From: Paraburkholderia tagetis
GTDB lineage: Bacteria; Pseudomonadota; Gammaproteobacteria; Burkholderiales; Burkholderiaceae
Assembly: GCF_022213065.1 (NCBI RefSeq)
Contig: NZ_JAKLJA010000001.1
Coordinates: forward strand, 124,001 to 188,000
DNA: 64,000 nt
Direction: 5' to 3'
Shown here one piece after another: positions 16,739-26,903 of the stretch. Under the pieces are notes generated by a model, which had not been told where the DNA came from, made no database searches, and worked only from the letters and a program-made list of their open reading frames with translations. The position numbers were made by a program, and so were the translations under genes. Numbering within the stretch: the stretch's first letter is position 1; each line of letters opens with the position of its first letter.

Positions 16739-18793
16739 TCATGCCGTATGTGAAGGCGTGTCAAACGTGCGGGGCGTTCGATAAGCCACCACGCCTTGCG
16801 GCTCGATTTCGCGCGTGCCTATCACGAAGGCGTCGTCGGGAATCGTCGCGGCGATGTGGTGCGTGCCTGGGCCGTAGTTGAACACCCACGTCAGGCCGCC
16901 GCGCCGGCTCACGCGCACCGCGTCGCCGAGCGGCGTGGAGGCAAGGCCTGCTTCGCGTGCGATGCGGGCGAACAGCGCTTCGGTGGTGGCATCGTCGAAG
17001 AGGCTCGCCAGGTAATGGACAGCGCCATGCTGCACGTAGGCGGGATGACCGTCGCCGAAGGTCGCGCGAATCTCGCTCGCGGTGGCATCCAGATTCGTAT
17101 CCGAGGGTGTATCGAGACCCGCATCGAGATCGATCAGGTCGCGCCAGTGCCGCGCACGGCCTTCGCGCTTTTGGCCCGAGGCATCGGCACTGAACGTCAC
17201 GGGCTCGGTCATGTTCGGCCGCAGCGATTCCACGCGCCATACGCGCATGGGCAGCAGCGCGGCGAGCGGTCCGGGCGGCAGATTCGGCGGAATCTGGAGG
17301 TCGGTGGTTTTCGATCCGGTGCGCGGGCCGAGAATGATCTGTGCGCCCGAATCAGCGAGACGCTGTGCGAAGTCGTCGGGCACCACGGGCAAGGGCGGCA
17401 CCACGATCAGCTTGTAGCCATCGAGCGGCGCATGCACCGGCACGATATCGACATCGAAGCCGAGCGCGCGCAATGCCGAGTAGTACTCCACAGCAAAGCG
17501 CGGATAGTGAAAGTCGGCACCCTGCGGCTGCACTTCGAAGAGCCACTTCGCTTCGTAATCGAACACGAGCGCAACGGGCGTTTCGATACTCGCATTCGCA
17601 TCGGCTTGCGAATCGGCGAGCACTGCGCGGATCTCCTCGGCCACGCGCGCCGCTTCCGCGCCGCCGAGGTCGAGCCGATCGTCGGGCGTATTGAGGCCCG
17701 CATGCATCTGCTCCTGCGCGAACGGCGCCTGGCGCCAGCGGAAAAACGATACGCAGCCGGCGCCGTGCGCGAAGGCTTCCCAACTCCAGAGACGCACCAT
17801 GCCGGGCAGGGGTGCGGGGTTCCAGTGCGCCCAGTTAACCGGGCCGGGCTGTTGCTCCATCACCCAGAAGGGCAGCTTCGACATGCCGCGATACACGTCA
17901 TGATTGAACGAGGCGAAGTCGGGATGGCCCGTGCGCAGATAGCGCGCCTTGATTGCCGGAGCGAACCACTGCTCTTCGAGCGCGCCGAGCGGATAGCTGT
18001 CCCATGTCGCGACGTCGAGGTCGGCGGCCACCTTGTAGTGATCGAACTCGGTGAAAAGCTGCATGAAGTTGTGCGCGATGGGCCGCCCCGGCGAATGCGC
18101 GCGGATGATATCGACCTGCATGCGGTTGTAGCGCTGTACCTCGTCGGACGCGAAGCGGCGGTAGTCGAGCCGGTGCGAGGGATGCGCTTCCGTGACCGTG
18201 CCGATGGGCGCATCCACTTCGTCGAACGCGCGGTACTCCATGCTCCAGAACACCGTGCCCCATGCGGTGTTCAGCGCGCCAATGCTGCCGTAGCGCGCCT
18301 GGAGCCATTCGCGAAAGCGCTTCACTGCGGCCTCGGAATAGCTCACGACGGTGTTGTGGCAGCCGTATTCGTTATCGGTTTGCCAGTATGCGACGGCGGG
18401 GTGTTTGCCGTAACGTTGCGCGACGGCTTCGCAGATTCGCTTCGACGCCTCGTGATACGCGGGCGAAGAGAAGTCGTAATGGCGCCGCGAGCCGAATGCG
18501 CGCGGCCGGCCATCGGCGCCGGTGGGCAGGATCTCGGGATGGCGGTCGACGAGCCACTTGGGCGGTGTGGCCGTGGGCGTGCACATGACGACCTTCAGGC
18601 CTGCTGCGCCGAGTGTGTCGATAGCGCGGTCGAGCCAGCCCCAATCGAATTCGCCGGACGAGGGCTCGATGCGGCTCCATGCGAATTCGCCGATGCGCAC
18701 CTGTTCGATGCCGAGCGCCTTCATGCGCGCGGCGTCGTCTTTCCACATGGCCTCGGGCCAGTGCTCCGGGTAATAGCAGACTCCAAGGCGCAT
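16739..18793 (-). CDS. Beta-galactosidase, glycoside hydrolase family 42
   Basis: A 684-aa retaining beta-galactosidase of the usual GH42 size. Domain order: TIM barrel (residues 1-380; [11 protein letters not shown] at the start), a trimerisation domain and a short beta C-terminal domain. Acid/base Glu142 lies in [10 protein letters not shown] and the nucleophile is Glu313 in [13 protein letters not shown]. There is no signal peptide, so it is cytoplasmic and acts on sugars imported by the neighbouring ABC system. ATG 18793 has GAGGA at a good distance and is the conserved N-terminus; the frame stays open further upstream. It lies 44 bp after the ATPase gene and 51 bp before the binding-protein gene. 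Confidence 0.93.
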   Translation of the reverse strand: MRLGVCYYPEHWPEAMWKDDAARMKALGIEQVRIGEFAWSRIEPSSGEFDWGWLDRAIDTLGAAGLKVVMCTPTATPPKWLVDRHPEILPTGADGRPRAFGSRRHYDFSSPAYHEASKRICEAVAQRYGKHPAVAYWQTDNEYGCHNTVVSYSEAAVKRFREWLQARYGSIGALNTAWGTVFWSMEYRAFDEVDAPIGTVTEAHPSHRLDYRRFASDEVQRYNRMQVDIIRAHSPGRPIAHNFMQLFTEFDHYKVAADLDVATWDSYPLGALEEQWFAPAIKARYLRTGHPDFASFNHDVYRGMSKLPFWVMEQQPGPVNWAHWNPAPLPGMVRLWSWEAFAHGAGCVSFFRWRQAPFAQEQMHAGLNTPDDRLDLGGAEAARVAEEIRAVLADSQADANASIETPVALVFDYEAKWLFEVQPQGADFHYPRFAVEYYSALRALGFDVDIVPVHAPLDGYKLIVVPPLPVVPDDFAQRLADSGAQIILGPRTGSKTTDLQIPPNLPPGPLAALLPMRVWRVESLRPNMTEPVTFSADASGQKREGRARHWRDLIDLDAGLDTPSDTNLDATASEIRATFGDGHPAYVQHGAVHYLASLFDDATTEALFARIAREAGLASTPLGDAVRVSRRGGLTWVFNYGPGTHHIAATIPDDAFVIGTREIEPQGVVAYRTPRTFDTPSHTA

Positions 18794-18837
18794 GCCGGTG
18801 TCCTCGTTCGTTGGGATTCGTTGGGTGTTCGTTGAAA

Positions 18838-20022
<1,185 letters not shown>

Positions 20023-20059
20023 TCGTCCCGTCTCCATGTTTTAATCGGCACGAAGCGGA

Positions 20060-20075
20060 GATTAAGCGCTTAATC
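20060..20075. promoter_or_regulatory. Perfect 16-bp palindrome: likely LacI-family operator
   Basis: GATTAAGCGCTTAATC is its own reverse complement. It lies between the divergent ATPase gene (start 20022) and the LacI-family gene (start 20226), 38 bp upstream of the operon start. Even symmetry with a central CpG-containing core is characteristic of LacI/GalR-family operators. It most likely binds the adjacent regulator and represses the transport/beta-galactosidase operon when inducer is absent. Confidence 0.75.
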
Positions 20076-20225
20076 AAGCGACTGCGCAGGCAACCTGAAT
20101 ATCGATCGTGGGCGCGATCACTGGCTGCCGTGTCTCCGGGATTCGTTTTGAATGCGCGGCCAATGGTGCCGTCGCCACACGCGATCAGGCAAATGTTGAA
20201 ACACGTTCCCAGATACTGAACATTG

Positions 20226-21254
20226 ATGCCCACGCCCACACTTGCCGAAGTTGCCCGTCACGCTGGCGTCACGCCCGCGACCGTTTCAAACGTGCTGCGC
20301 GGCCGTGGCCGCGTGGGAGCGGTCACGCGAGAGCGGGTGCTCGATGCGATCGCGGCGCTCGGCTATCGTCCGCACTTACCCGCAAGGGCGCTGGCCGAAG
20401 GGCGCGCGCCCACCATCGCGTTGATGGTGACGAGCATCGCCAACCCGTTCTATCCGGAGTTCGCGCTCGCCGTGGAGAACGCATTGCGCCCCGCCGGGCA
20501 GTTCCTCATCATCTGCAACACCGCGGGCGACCCGGACACGGGGCGCGCCTATCTCGACCAGATCGCGGGCACACTTTCCGAAGGCGTGCTCGTGATGAAC
20601 GCGAACCTCGATTTCGACGATCTGCGCGCGACCGAACTGCGCGGCGCGCCCGTGGTGCTGTGCATGTGGGAGCGGCCGCTCGATCCGCCTGGTTTGCCGT
20701 GCGTGGCCGTGGATTTCCGCCTCGCGGGCGAATTGGCGGCGCAGCATCTGATCGGGCTTGGGCACCGGCGCATCGGGGCGATTGTGGGCAGCAAGGCGCA
20801 CGGCATTCACGCGGCGCGCCACGAGGGCTTCGTTGCGGCCATGCAGGCGGCGGGGCTCGATGCCGGCGCGGCGCCGCTGATTTATGCGCCCGACACCACC
20901 CAGGGCGGCTATGCGGCGGCGCGCGAGATGCTGACGCGGCGTCCCGATCTCACGGCGATCTTCGCGACCAACGATCTGCCGGCGCTCGGCGCGATGCAGG
21001 CGGCCGCCGATCTCGGGCTCGAGGTGCCGCGCCGGCTTTCCGTGGTCGGCATCACGGACATTCAACTGGCGCGAGAATCGCGCCCCGCGTTGACGAGCGT
21101 GGCCGTGCCCACGGTGGAGGCCGCGGAGCTTGCGGTGGCGTTGCTGCGCGAACTGATCGAAGACGGGGGAAGGGCGGCGGGCGAGGCGAAAATGTGCGTC
21201 ACGTCGGCGCCGCATCTCGTTGTTCGCGCATCGACTTCGCGCGCGCCCGATTGA
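20226..21254 (+). CDS. LacI-family transcriptional regulator
   Basis: A 342-aa regulator. The N-terminal helix-turn-helix (TLAEVARHAGVTPATVSNVL, residues 5-24) and hinge helix (ALGYRPHLPARALAEGR) are followed by a periplasmic-binding-fold effector domain (IALMVTSIANPFYPEFALAV; GLGHRRIGAIVG; TAIFATNDLPALGAM). It is divergent from the ABC/GH42 operon and probably represses it through the palindrome at 20060-20075, with a galactoside or its breakdown product as inducer. ATG 20226 has no strong ribosome site; a TTG just before it is possible. An unusually short 44-bp gap separates its stop from the convergent TetR gene. Confidence 0.88.
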   Translation: MPTPTLAEVARHAGVTPATVSNVLRGRGRVGAVTRERVLDAIAALGYRPHLPARALAEGRAPTIALMVTSIANPFYPEFALAVENALRPAGQFLIICNTAGDPDTGRAYLDQIAGTLSEGVLVMNANLDFDDLRATELRGAPVVLCMWERPLDPPGLPCVAVDFRLAGELAAQHLIGLGHRRIGAIVGSKAHGIHAARHEGFVAAMQAAGLDAGAAPLIYAPDTTQGGYAAAREMLTRRPDLTAIFATNDLPALGAMQAAADLGLEVPRRLSVVGITDIQLARESRPALTSVAVPTVEAAELAVALLRELIEDGGRAAGEAKMCVTSAPHLVVRASTSRAPD

Positions 21255-21300
21255 GCGGCGCCGAGGCAGAGATTACGCAAAGAGAAGCGTCACGAAAAAA

Positions 21301-22125
21301 TCAGGAAGCCTTATCGATCGTCATGCGCTCGATCTGGCGCACGACCTCGTCGCGCATCTCGGGCGAGAGGTCTTGATAGCCGAGCAGATCCGAGATCCAC
21401 AAGCCGTCCGCCGCGAGCCGGCAGATCATGAGCCGCGCCGCCTGTTCGAGTGGCAGCGGGTCGGGGCGTGTCCACTTGCGCATGGGCGCGGAATAGCGCT
21501 CGCGTATCTCGGGGTCGGTCATCATCGCGGCCACCAGCACGCGCAGCACGTTGGTGCTTGCGGCGGGGCTCGTTTCGTCGATGGTCGAGTGCAGGTAGGC
21601 GCGTGCGCTGGCGCCGTGCGGGTCGTTTCGATCGGCCGCGATCCGCGTCTCCATCTGCGACTCGAAGCGCTCCAGCGTCTGCTCGAAAAGGGCGTCGAGG
21701 AGTCCTTGCTTGTTGGCGAAGTGATATTGGAGTGCGCCTTTGGTCACGCCCGCGCGCTCGGCCACGGCGTCGAGCGTCACCGCCTGCACGCCGTGATCGG
21801 TGGCGATATCGGAGGCGGCTTGCAACAACTGCGCGCGCACTTGCACCGGCGCTTTCTTGCGGCGCGTGCCCGAAGTGGGGGCGCTGGGCTTTTCTACGTG
21901 CTTTGTACCCGGCGTTTCGTTGGGCGTTTCGCTGGGCTTCCCGCCAAGCTTTCCTGTGGATTTCGCCTCGGAACGCCGTGCGGCCGTTGCGCTGCGCGCT
22001 GACGGCTGCTGTGCTTCCTCGGGCGCCTGCGTGGCGTGTGGCGCGGGCCGCCGCGCCGCACTCGCGGCGCCTCCGGCAGCGTGTCCTGCCGCGCCGGCAG
22101 AGGCTTTGACGGGGGAATTCTTCAT
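21301..22125 (-). CDS. TetR-family regulator with long disordered N-terminal extension
   Basis: A 274-aa protein. The TetR DNA-binding domain starts only near residue 97 (VRAQLLQAASDIATDHGVQA, then VTLDAVAERAGVTKGALQYH). The preceding 95 residues are rich in Ala, Pro, Ser, Thr and Lys and look unstructured; most TetR proteins have fewer than 20 residues there. The C-terminal ligand domain ends in RLAADGLWISDLLGYQDLSP. It is divergent from shc with 64 bp between starts and a palindromic site in between, so it probably represses itself and perhaps shc. A start further inside the extension cannot be excluded. Confidence 0.8.
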   Translation of the reverse strand: MKNSPVKASAGAAGHAAGGAASAARRPAPHATQAPEEAQQPSARSATAARRSEAKSTGKLGGKPSETPNETPGTKHVEKPSAPTSGTRRKKAPVQVRAQLLQAASDIATDHGVQAVTLDAVAERAGVTKGALQYHFANKQGLLDALFEQTLERFESQMETRIAADRNDPHGASARAYLHSTIDETSPAASTNVLRVLVAAMMTDPEIRERYSAPMRKWTRPDPLPLEQAARLMICRLAADGLWISDLLGYQDLSPEMRDEVVRQIERMTIDKAS

Positions 22126-22161
22126 GGGCCGATCTTACCATCGCGAGCCTGAGCGCAAAAC

Positions 22162-22179
22162 ATTCCGTCCGGATGGTAT
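22162..22179. promoter_or_regulatory. Imperfect palindrome between the TetR gene and shc (likely operator)
   Basis: ATTCCGTCCGGATGGTAT matches its own reverse complement at 14 of 18 positions, with the core TCCGGA. Sites of this size and CCGGNN-type core are usual for TetR-family dimers. It lies 36 bp upstream of the TetR start and 10 bp upstream of the shc start, overlapping the expected shc promoter/leader. No Shine-Dalgarno is seen before shc, so shc may have a very short leader. Confidence 0.55.
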
Positions 22180-22189
22180 TATTCGCGCC

Positions 22190-24253
22190 ATGAAGAAATC
22201 CGACTTGCCAACCAACGTCCAGCATGCGGCGCTGCTCGACGCCGCCATCGTCCGGGGGCGCGATGCGCTCGCGCGCCGGCAGGCGCCCGACGGGAGCTGG
22301 TGTTTCGAGCTGGAATCCGATGCGACGATCACGGCCGAATACATCCTCATGATGCATTTCATGGCCAAAATCGACACGGTGCGCCAGGAGAAAATGGCGC
22401 GCTATCTGCGTGCGATCCAGCGCCTCGAAACGCACGGCGCGTGGGACCTGTATGTGGACGGCGCGCCCGATGTCTCGGCGAGCGTGAAGGCTTATTTTGC
22501 GCTCAAGGCAGCGGGCGACGCACCGGACGCACCGCATATGGTGCGCGCGCGCGAAGCCATTCTGAAGCTGGGCGGCGCGGCGAAGTCCAACGTCTTCACG
22601 CGCATCCTGCTGGCGACCTTCGGCCAGGTGCCGTGGCGGGCCACGCCGTTCATGCCGATCGAGTTCGTGCTGTTCCCCAAGTGGGTGCCCATCTCGATGT
22701 ACAAGGTGGCGTACTGGGCGCGCACGACCATGGTGCCGCTGCTCGCACTCTGTTCGCTGAAGGCGCAGGCGCGTAATCCGCACAACGTATCGATTGCCGA
22801 GCTGTTCGTCACTCCGCCGGATGAGGAGCGCGAGTATTTCCCGCGCGGCAAGGGCGTGCGCAAGCTCTTTCTTGCCCTCGACCGCACGGTCCGCCATCTC
22901 GAGCCGCTAATTCCGCAGTCCTTGCGCAAGCGCGCGCTCAAGCACGCGCAAGCGTGGTGCGCGGAACGCATGAACGGCGAGGACGGCATGGGCGGCATCT
23001 TCCCGCCCATCGTTTACAGCTATCAGATGATGGAAGTGCTCGGCTATCACGAGAATCATCCGCTGCGGCGCGATTGTGAAAATGCGCTGGAGAAACTGCT
23101 CGTCGAGCGTCCCGATGGCAGCATGTACTGCCAGCCGTGTCTCTCGCCCGTATGGGACACCGCATGGAGCACGATGGCGCTCGAACAGGCGGTTGCGGTG
23201 CCTGACGTGTCGGGCGTCGCTACGTCGGACGCCGAATCGACATCCAACGCGCAATTGCAGCAGCAGATCGCGCGGGCCTACGACTGGCTTGCGACGCGCC
23301 AGGTGAACGATCTCAAGGGCGACTGGATCGAGAACGTGAGCCCCGACGTGCAGCCGGGCGGCTGGGCGTTCCAGTACGCGAACCCGTATTACCCCGACAT
23401 CGACGACAGCGCGGTCGTGGCCGCGATGCTGCATCGCCGCGGCCGCTCGATGAAACGCGTCACGGGTGCGGACCCGTATGCCGCGCGCGTGACGCGTGCG
23501 CTCGACTGGATGCGCGGACTGCAATCGCGCAACGGCGGCTTTGCCGCGTTCGATGCCGATTGCGATCGAATCTATCTGAATGCGATTCCGTTCGCGGACC
23601 ACGGCGCGCTGCTCGATCCGCCCACCGAGGACGTGTCGGGCCGCGTGCTGCTGTGTTTCGGCGTGACGGGCCGCGAGGAAGACAAGCCCGCGCTCGCGCG
23701 CGCTATCGAATACATCAAGGCGACGCAGCAAGCCGACGGCAGTTGGTGGGGCCGCTGGGGCACGAACTACATCTACGGCACGTGGAGCGTACTGGCGGGT
23801 CTCGCGCTGGCGGGCGAGGACCCGTCGCAGCCGTATATCGTGCGCGCGTTGGCCTGGCTCAGGTCGCGTCAGCACGCGGACGGCGGCTGGGGCGAGACCA
23901 ACGACAGCTACATCGACGCGCGCCTCGCGGGCACGAACGGCGGCGAGAGCGCGTCGAACTTCACGGCGTGGGCGCTGCTCGCGCAGATGGCGTTCGGCGA
24001 CTACGAGTCGGAGTCGGTGCAACGTGGCATCGCGTATCTGCTTTCGGTGCAGGACGGTGAGGGCTTCTGGTGGCATCGCTCGCATAACGCGCCGGGTTTT
24101 CCACGCATTTACTACTTGAAGTATCACGGCTACACCGCGTACTTCCCGCTCTGGGCGCTGGCGCGTTATCGCAGGCTGGTTGCGGATGGGGCGCGGGCCA
24201 GCGCGGCAACGCCAGTCGAGGCAAAGCCGGGCGAGGCGGTCATGTTGGCGTGA
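22190..24253 (+). CDS. shc: Squalene-hopene cyclase
   Basis: A 687-aa class II triterpene cyclase that protonates squalene and folds it into hopene/hopanol, the base of membrane hopanoids; a monotopic membrane enzyme. The catalytic DXDD motif is DIDD at residues 403-406 (YYPDIDDSAVV). Several QW repeats are visible (QAPDGSWCFE, QSRNGGFAAFD, QQADGSWWGRWG, QHADGGWGETND, QDGEGFWWHR). Length is normal for proteobacterial enzymes. ATG 22190 is the family-like start; a frame-extending ATG at 22124 would overlap the divergent TetR start and is rejected. No other hopanoid genes are adjacent. A strong terminator follows. Confidence 0.95.
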   Translation: MKKSDLPTNVQHAALLDAAIVRGRDALARRQAPDGSWCFELESDATITAEYILMMHFMAKIDTVRQEKMARYLRAIQRLETHGAWDLYVDGAPDVSASVKAYFALKAAGDAPDAPHMVRAREAILKLGGAAKSNVFTRILLATFGQVPWRATPFMPIEFVLFPKWVPISMYKVAYWARTTMVPLLALCSLKAQARNPHNVSIAELFVTPPDEEREYFPRGKGVRKLFLALDRTVRHLEPLIPQSLRKRALKHAQAWCAERMNGEDGMGGIFPPIVYSYQMMEVLGYHENHPLRRDCENALEKLLVERPDGSMYCQPCLSPVWDTAWSTMALEQAVAVPDVSGVATSDAESTSNAQLQQQIARAYDWLATRQVNDLKGDWIENVSPDVQPGGWAFQYANPYYPDIDDSAVVAAMLHRRGRSMKRVTGADPYAARVTRALDWMRGLQSRNGGFAAFDADCDRIYLNAIPFADHGALLDPPTEDVSGRVLLCFGVTGREEDKPALARAIEYIKATQQADGSWWGRWGTNYIYGTWSVLAGLALAGEDPSQPYIVRALAWLRSRQHADGGWGETNDSYIDARLAGTNGGESASNFTAWALLAQMAFGDYESESVQRGIAYLLSVQDGEGFWWHRSHNAPGFPRIYYLKYHGYTAYFPLWALARYRRLVADGARASAATPVEAKPGEAVMLA

Positions 24254-24273
24254 ACGCCACGCCTGTGAACACG

Positions 24274-24301
24274 AACGCCACCTTTCGAGGTGGCGTTTTT
24301 T
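24274..24301 (+). terminator. Rho-independent terminator after shc
   Basis: AACGCCACCT (24274-24283) and AGGTGGCGTT (24288-24297) pair perfectly around the stable TTCG tetraloop, followed by a T-run to 24301. It lies 20 bp after the shc stop. Confidence 0.9.
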
Positions 24302-24589
24302 CAGGAATATCGGGGTTGGGGGCTGGGAGATCTACGCAGATGCGATGGTGATGTCATTGTAGTAATTTGGAATGCGAAATAAATGGTTATTGACTTATCC
24401 ATCTGATCCGCATTCTGACGTATCCCGGCACCGTGTGTAGAGGACAACGGGCGAAACGCCATCACTATAGTTCTGCTGAACAATTCCGATGATGCGCGTG
24501 CGGTGCCGTGGCACATCGCTTGCGCGGTTTCTGGCGTACGCGCGGCGCGGCTTTGCGCGGGTGGCGACTTGCACGAGAAAGGGGGGACG

Positions 24590-25441
24590 ATGAATCGATC
24601 AACCAAACAGACTGTGACATGGGTGTTGGCGGTGGCGCTGTCGAGTGCGGCTTATGCTGCGGGCGGTGCGGGCGCGGGCGGCGCAGGGTCAGGAAGCGCT
24701 GGCGCGGGCGCGGGCGGCGCAGGGTCAGGAAGCGCTGGCGCGGGTGCAGGCGGTGCAGGGTCAGGAAGTGCTGGTGCAGGTGCAGGCGGCGCAGGGTCAG
24801 GAAGCGCTGGCGCGGGTGCAGGCGGTGCAGGGTCAGGAAGTGCTGGTGCAGGTGCAGGCGGCGCAGGGTCAGGAAGTGCTGGTGCAGGTGCAAGCGGCGC
24901 AGGGTCCGGAAGTGCTGCTGCGGGCGGCGCAGGCACGGGTAGTGCAGGCGCGGGCGGCACCGGTAGTGCGGGTGCGGGCGGTACAGGAACAGGCAGCGCG
25001 GGCGCGGGTGCTGCGGGCACAGGCGCAGGTAGCACGGGCGCAGGCAGTACGGGCGCAGGCACCACGGGCGCGAATGGCACGGGGGGTAACCCGGGTGCAG
25101 GTGGCGGGCCTGGGGGACCGGCGGGCGGCGGCCCGGCAGGCGCGGGCGAAGCTTGGGGTTTACAGCCTGGTGCGGTGTATGTAGCGCCAGGCGCTGCGCC
25201 GGCCACGAACGACTACTACGGCCCACCGCCGGTTGCGCCCGGCGCGGACAGGGGGATGGGCGCCGGGGAGAATGCCGCCCCGGCCACGAGTGAATACTAC
25301 GGCCCACCGGGCACCGCGCCGGCGACGAACGGCTACTACGACAGTTCGGGCGGCTATGCCCCGCCAAATGCACCGCCGGGGGCGAATGTGCCGAACTACA
25401 ACAACGATGTGCACTCGGTTCCGTATGACCCCACGCAGTGA
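24590..25441 (+). CDS. Secreted glycine/alanine-rich repeat protein
   Basis: A 283-aa protein of unknown function. A signal peptide (MNRSTKQTVTWVLAVALSSA, cleavage after AYA) is followed by about 190 residues of almost only Gly, Ala and Ser built from a 12-residue unit (GAGSGSAGAGAG-like), then a C-terminal part with three related motifs: APATNDYYGPP, APATSEYYGPP and APATNGYYDSS. The start follows AAAGGGGGG. The composition resembles elastin- or silk-like and PE_PGRS-type extracellular proteins, but no homology is claimed. The Tyr-rich C-terminal motifs could be interaction or cross-linking sites. Low-complexity DNA of this type is easily misassembled, so copy number should be treated with care. 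Confidence 0.75.
   Translation: MNRSTKQTVTWVLAVALSSAAYAAGGAGAGGAGSGSAGAGAGGAGSGSAGAGAGGAGSGSAGAGAGGAGSGSAGAGAGGAGSGSAGAGAGGAGSGSAGAGASGAGSGSAAAGGAGTGSAGAGGTGSAGAGGTGTGSAGAGAAGTGAGSTGAGSTGAGTTGANGTGGNPGAGGGPGGPAGGGPAGAGEAWGLQPGAVYVAPGAAPATNDYYGPPPVAPGADRGMGAGENAAPATSEYYGPPGTAPATNGYYDSSGGYAPPNAPPGANVPNYNNDVHSVPYDPTQ
24685..24936 (+). repeat. 36-bp tandem repeat, seven units
   Basis: Copies starting AGGGTCAGGAAG (last one AGGGTCCGGAAG) occur at 24685, 24721, 24757, 24793, 24829, 24865 and 24901, exactly 36 bp apart. The unit encodes 12 residues of the Gly/Ala/Ser repeat. Units alternate between two slightly different versions, suggesting duplication of a 72-bp dimer. There are no unique spacers, so this is a coding minisatellite and not a CRISPR array. 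Confidence 0.95.
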
Positions 25442-25593
25442 CGCATCGACAGTCGTCCCGAACGCCCGTCGATCGCCGCATACGCAACGAAGCCTTCTTC
25501 GATGTCGTACGGCAATAGCTCGCGAACGAGCAGACCGAACTCGCGCTGCATCACCGTGGCCGACGCGGGTGACAGCAGGACAGCCTGCTCCAC
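25396..25593 (-). CDS. Small hypothetical protein
   Basis: A possible 65-aa product starting at GTG 25593 (or TTG 25596), immediately after the stop of the membrane-protein gene at 25598 and on the same strand. Codon third positions are mostly G or C over the whole length, as in real genes here, and the sequence (FGLLVRELLPYDIEEGFVAY) is not low-complexity. It overlaps the 3' end of the convergent glycine-rich gene by 46 bp and has no visible ribosome site. No family recognised; it may be a real third gene of the operon or chance. Confidence 0.35.
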   Translation of the reverse strand: MEQAVLLSPASATVMQREFGLLVRELLPYDIEEGFVAYAAIDGRSGRLSMRHCVGSYGTECTSLL

Positions 25594-25597
25594 CAAT

Positions 25598-26887
25598 TCA
25601 CCGGGCCGGAGGGGACTTGTCGGCGCGGTCGAGGCTGAATACGCGCGTGATCATCATATCGATCATCCGGAAAAACCCGTCGGCGCCATAGCCGGCGAGA
25701 AACGCAATCGCCGATGCCGATAGTGTCAGCACGCCCGCCCCCGAACTCACCTGCGCCGAGACGGACGCAGGCGTGAAAAACAGCCCGACCGCAAGCCCGG
25801 CGATCGCTCCCAGAATCAGGCGCATGATGGCGACCGTTTCATCGTGTGGCGCGAGTATGCTGCCCGTAATCCGGTTGCTCACGTCGCGCAGGAAAGATGC
25901 AATCGTGCCGACCACACCAAACATCACCGGCAATACATAGCTTGCGTACGCAGAGAGCACCAGCGTGATCGACTGGATATTCTCCTGCCTGGCGACGTAT
26001 TCGCCCTCCACCTTTTCCTTGAGCCCAGGAGAAGCCGGAAAAGGAGTCATCAACCAGCGCGATGGCGAGTGGTCGGCAAACGTCGCGACATCGCTGATCG
26101 ATTTGTCGTAGCGCGCCTGAAAATAGGACCACTGATTGCATAACAGCCTGATCTGATTGCTTTGCTTATCGACCTGGCCCGCATGGCAACGTACCGGCAC
26201 GCTGTCGTGGCTTTGCTGCGCGGCGGGTATTGCTGCGTTTTCCTTGTCGACTTGTGCATAGATCTGGGCCGTCACATCAGCCGCACTTCGTTGGTCGTCT
26301 TCGAATCGTGATGTCAATTGCACGCCATACGCCACCAGCCACAACAGAAGCGCTGCCAGCAGCGTGATGGCCGCGCCCGCCCACGCCACGCTCTTGTGAA
26401 AGCGGCGAAACCGCTTTGCGCTCACGACCAGGCCGGGATAGGCCGTTTTCGCGATCTGGGCGCGCGTCTGCGAATGCACGGGCAATGCACTTTGGCGCTT
26501 CGAATCCCCGGTCTCCTCGAGAAAAACGTATGTGTAGGCAACCGTCAGGCCGCAAGCCGGAAACGCGATCGTGTTCAATCTGTCTTTCACGTAGAGAAGA
26601 AGCGCCGCATTGTCCTCCTTGTCTTGCATGCTCTGAGCAGTCGGTGGCGGATAACGCAGTTCGCAAATACGCTCGATCACCTGATGGGTGGTCAGAACGG
26701 CGCCGTTCGCGCTACTCCGGTCCGGGAACTTGATGTCGCCGATATCCGATATATGAGAACCAGGCCGACCGGAAATAAAGTCGAGCAGCAAATGGACTTC
26801 ATTCAAATCGCGTTTGAAAATGAGTTCGTCGAAAGTATTCGACGCGGATCCATCGTCCGGCACGACAGTGAGAACGGCAGAGTCCAT
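25598..26887 (-). CDS. Four-helix membrane protein of unknown function
   Basis: A 429-aa protein I do not recognise. The N-terminal 165 residues are soluble and should be cytoplasmic. Helix 1 is at about 167-190 (AWAGAAITLLAALLLWLVAY); then about 120 residues, probably periplasmic and containing two Cys (VRCHAGQ and LLCNQ); then three helices near 313-340, 355-377 and 385-405. ATG 26887 is chosen because GGAGCGAAACG precedes it. It starts 16 bp after the stop of a peptidoglycan-hydrolase gene, suggesting one transcript. A periplasmic domain held by membrane helices would suit a partner or immunity protein of that hydrolase, but this is inference. Confidence 0.7.
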   Translation of the reverse strand: MDSAVLTVVPDDGSASNTFDELIFKRDLNEVHLLLDFISGRPGSHISDIGDIKFPDRSSANGAVLTTHQVIERICELRYPPPTAQSMQDKEDNAALLLYVKDRLNTIAFPACGLTVAYTYVFLEETGDSKRQSALPVHSQTRAQIAKTAYPGLVVSAKRFRRFHKSVAWAGAAITLLAALLLWLVAYGVQLTSRFEDDQRSAADVTAQIYAQVDKENAAIPAAQQSHDSVPVRCHAGQVDKQSNQIRLLCNQWSYFQARYDKSISDVATFADHSPSRWLMTPFPASPGLKEKVEGEYVARQENIQSITLVLSAYASYVLPVMFGVVGTIASFLRDVSNRITGSILAPHDETVAIMRLILGAIAGLAVGLFFTPASVSAQVSSGAGVLTLSASAIAFLAGYGADGFFRMIDMMITRVFSLDRADKSPPAR

Positions 26888-26903
26888 CGTTTCGCTCCGC
26901 GTT

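Noticed and set aside
22124..22189. An upstream in-frame ATG start for shc at 22124
   Set aside because: It would overlap the divergent TetR start and the palindrome, has no ribosome site and adds non-family sequence.
24685..24936. Regular 36-bp repeats that could suggest a CRISPR array
   Set aside because: Units abut directly with no unique spacers, lie in an open frame and have no cas genes nearby.
24465..25487. A 340-codon minus-strand frame across the glycine-rich gene
   Set aside because: It is the complement of the 36-bp repeat and gives an Arg/His/Leu repeat without a start site; the plus strand has a signal peptide and ribosome site.
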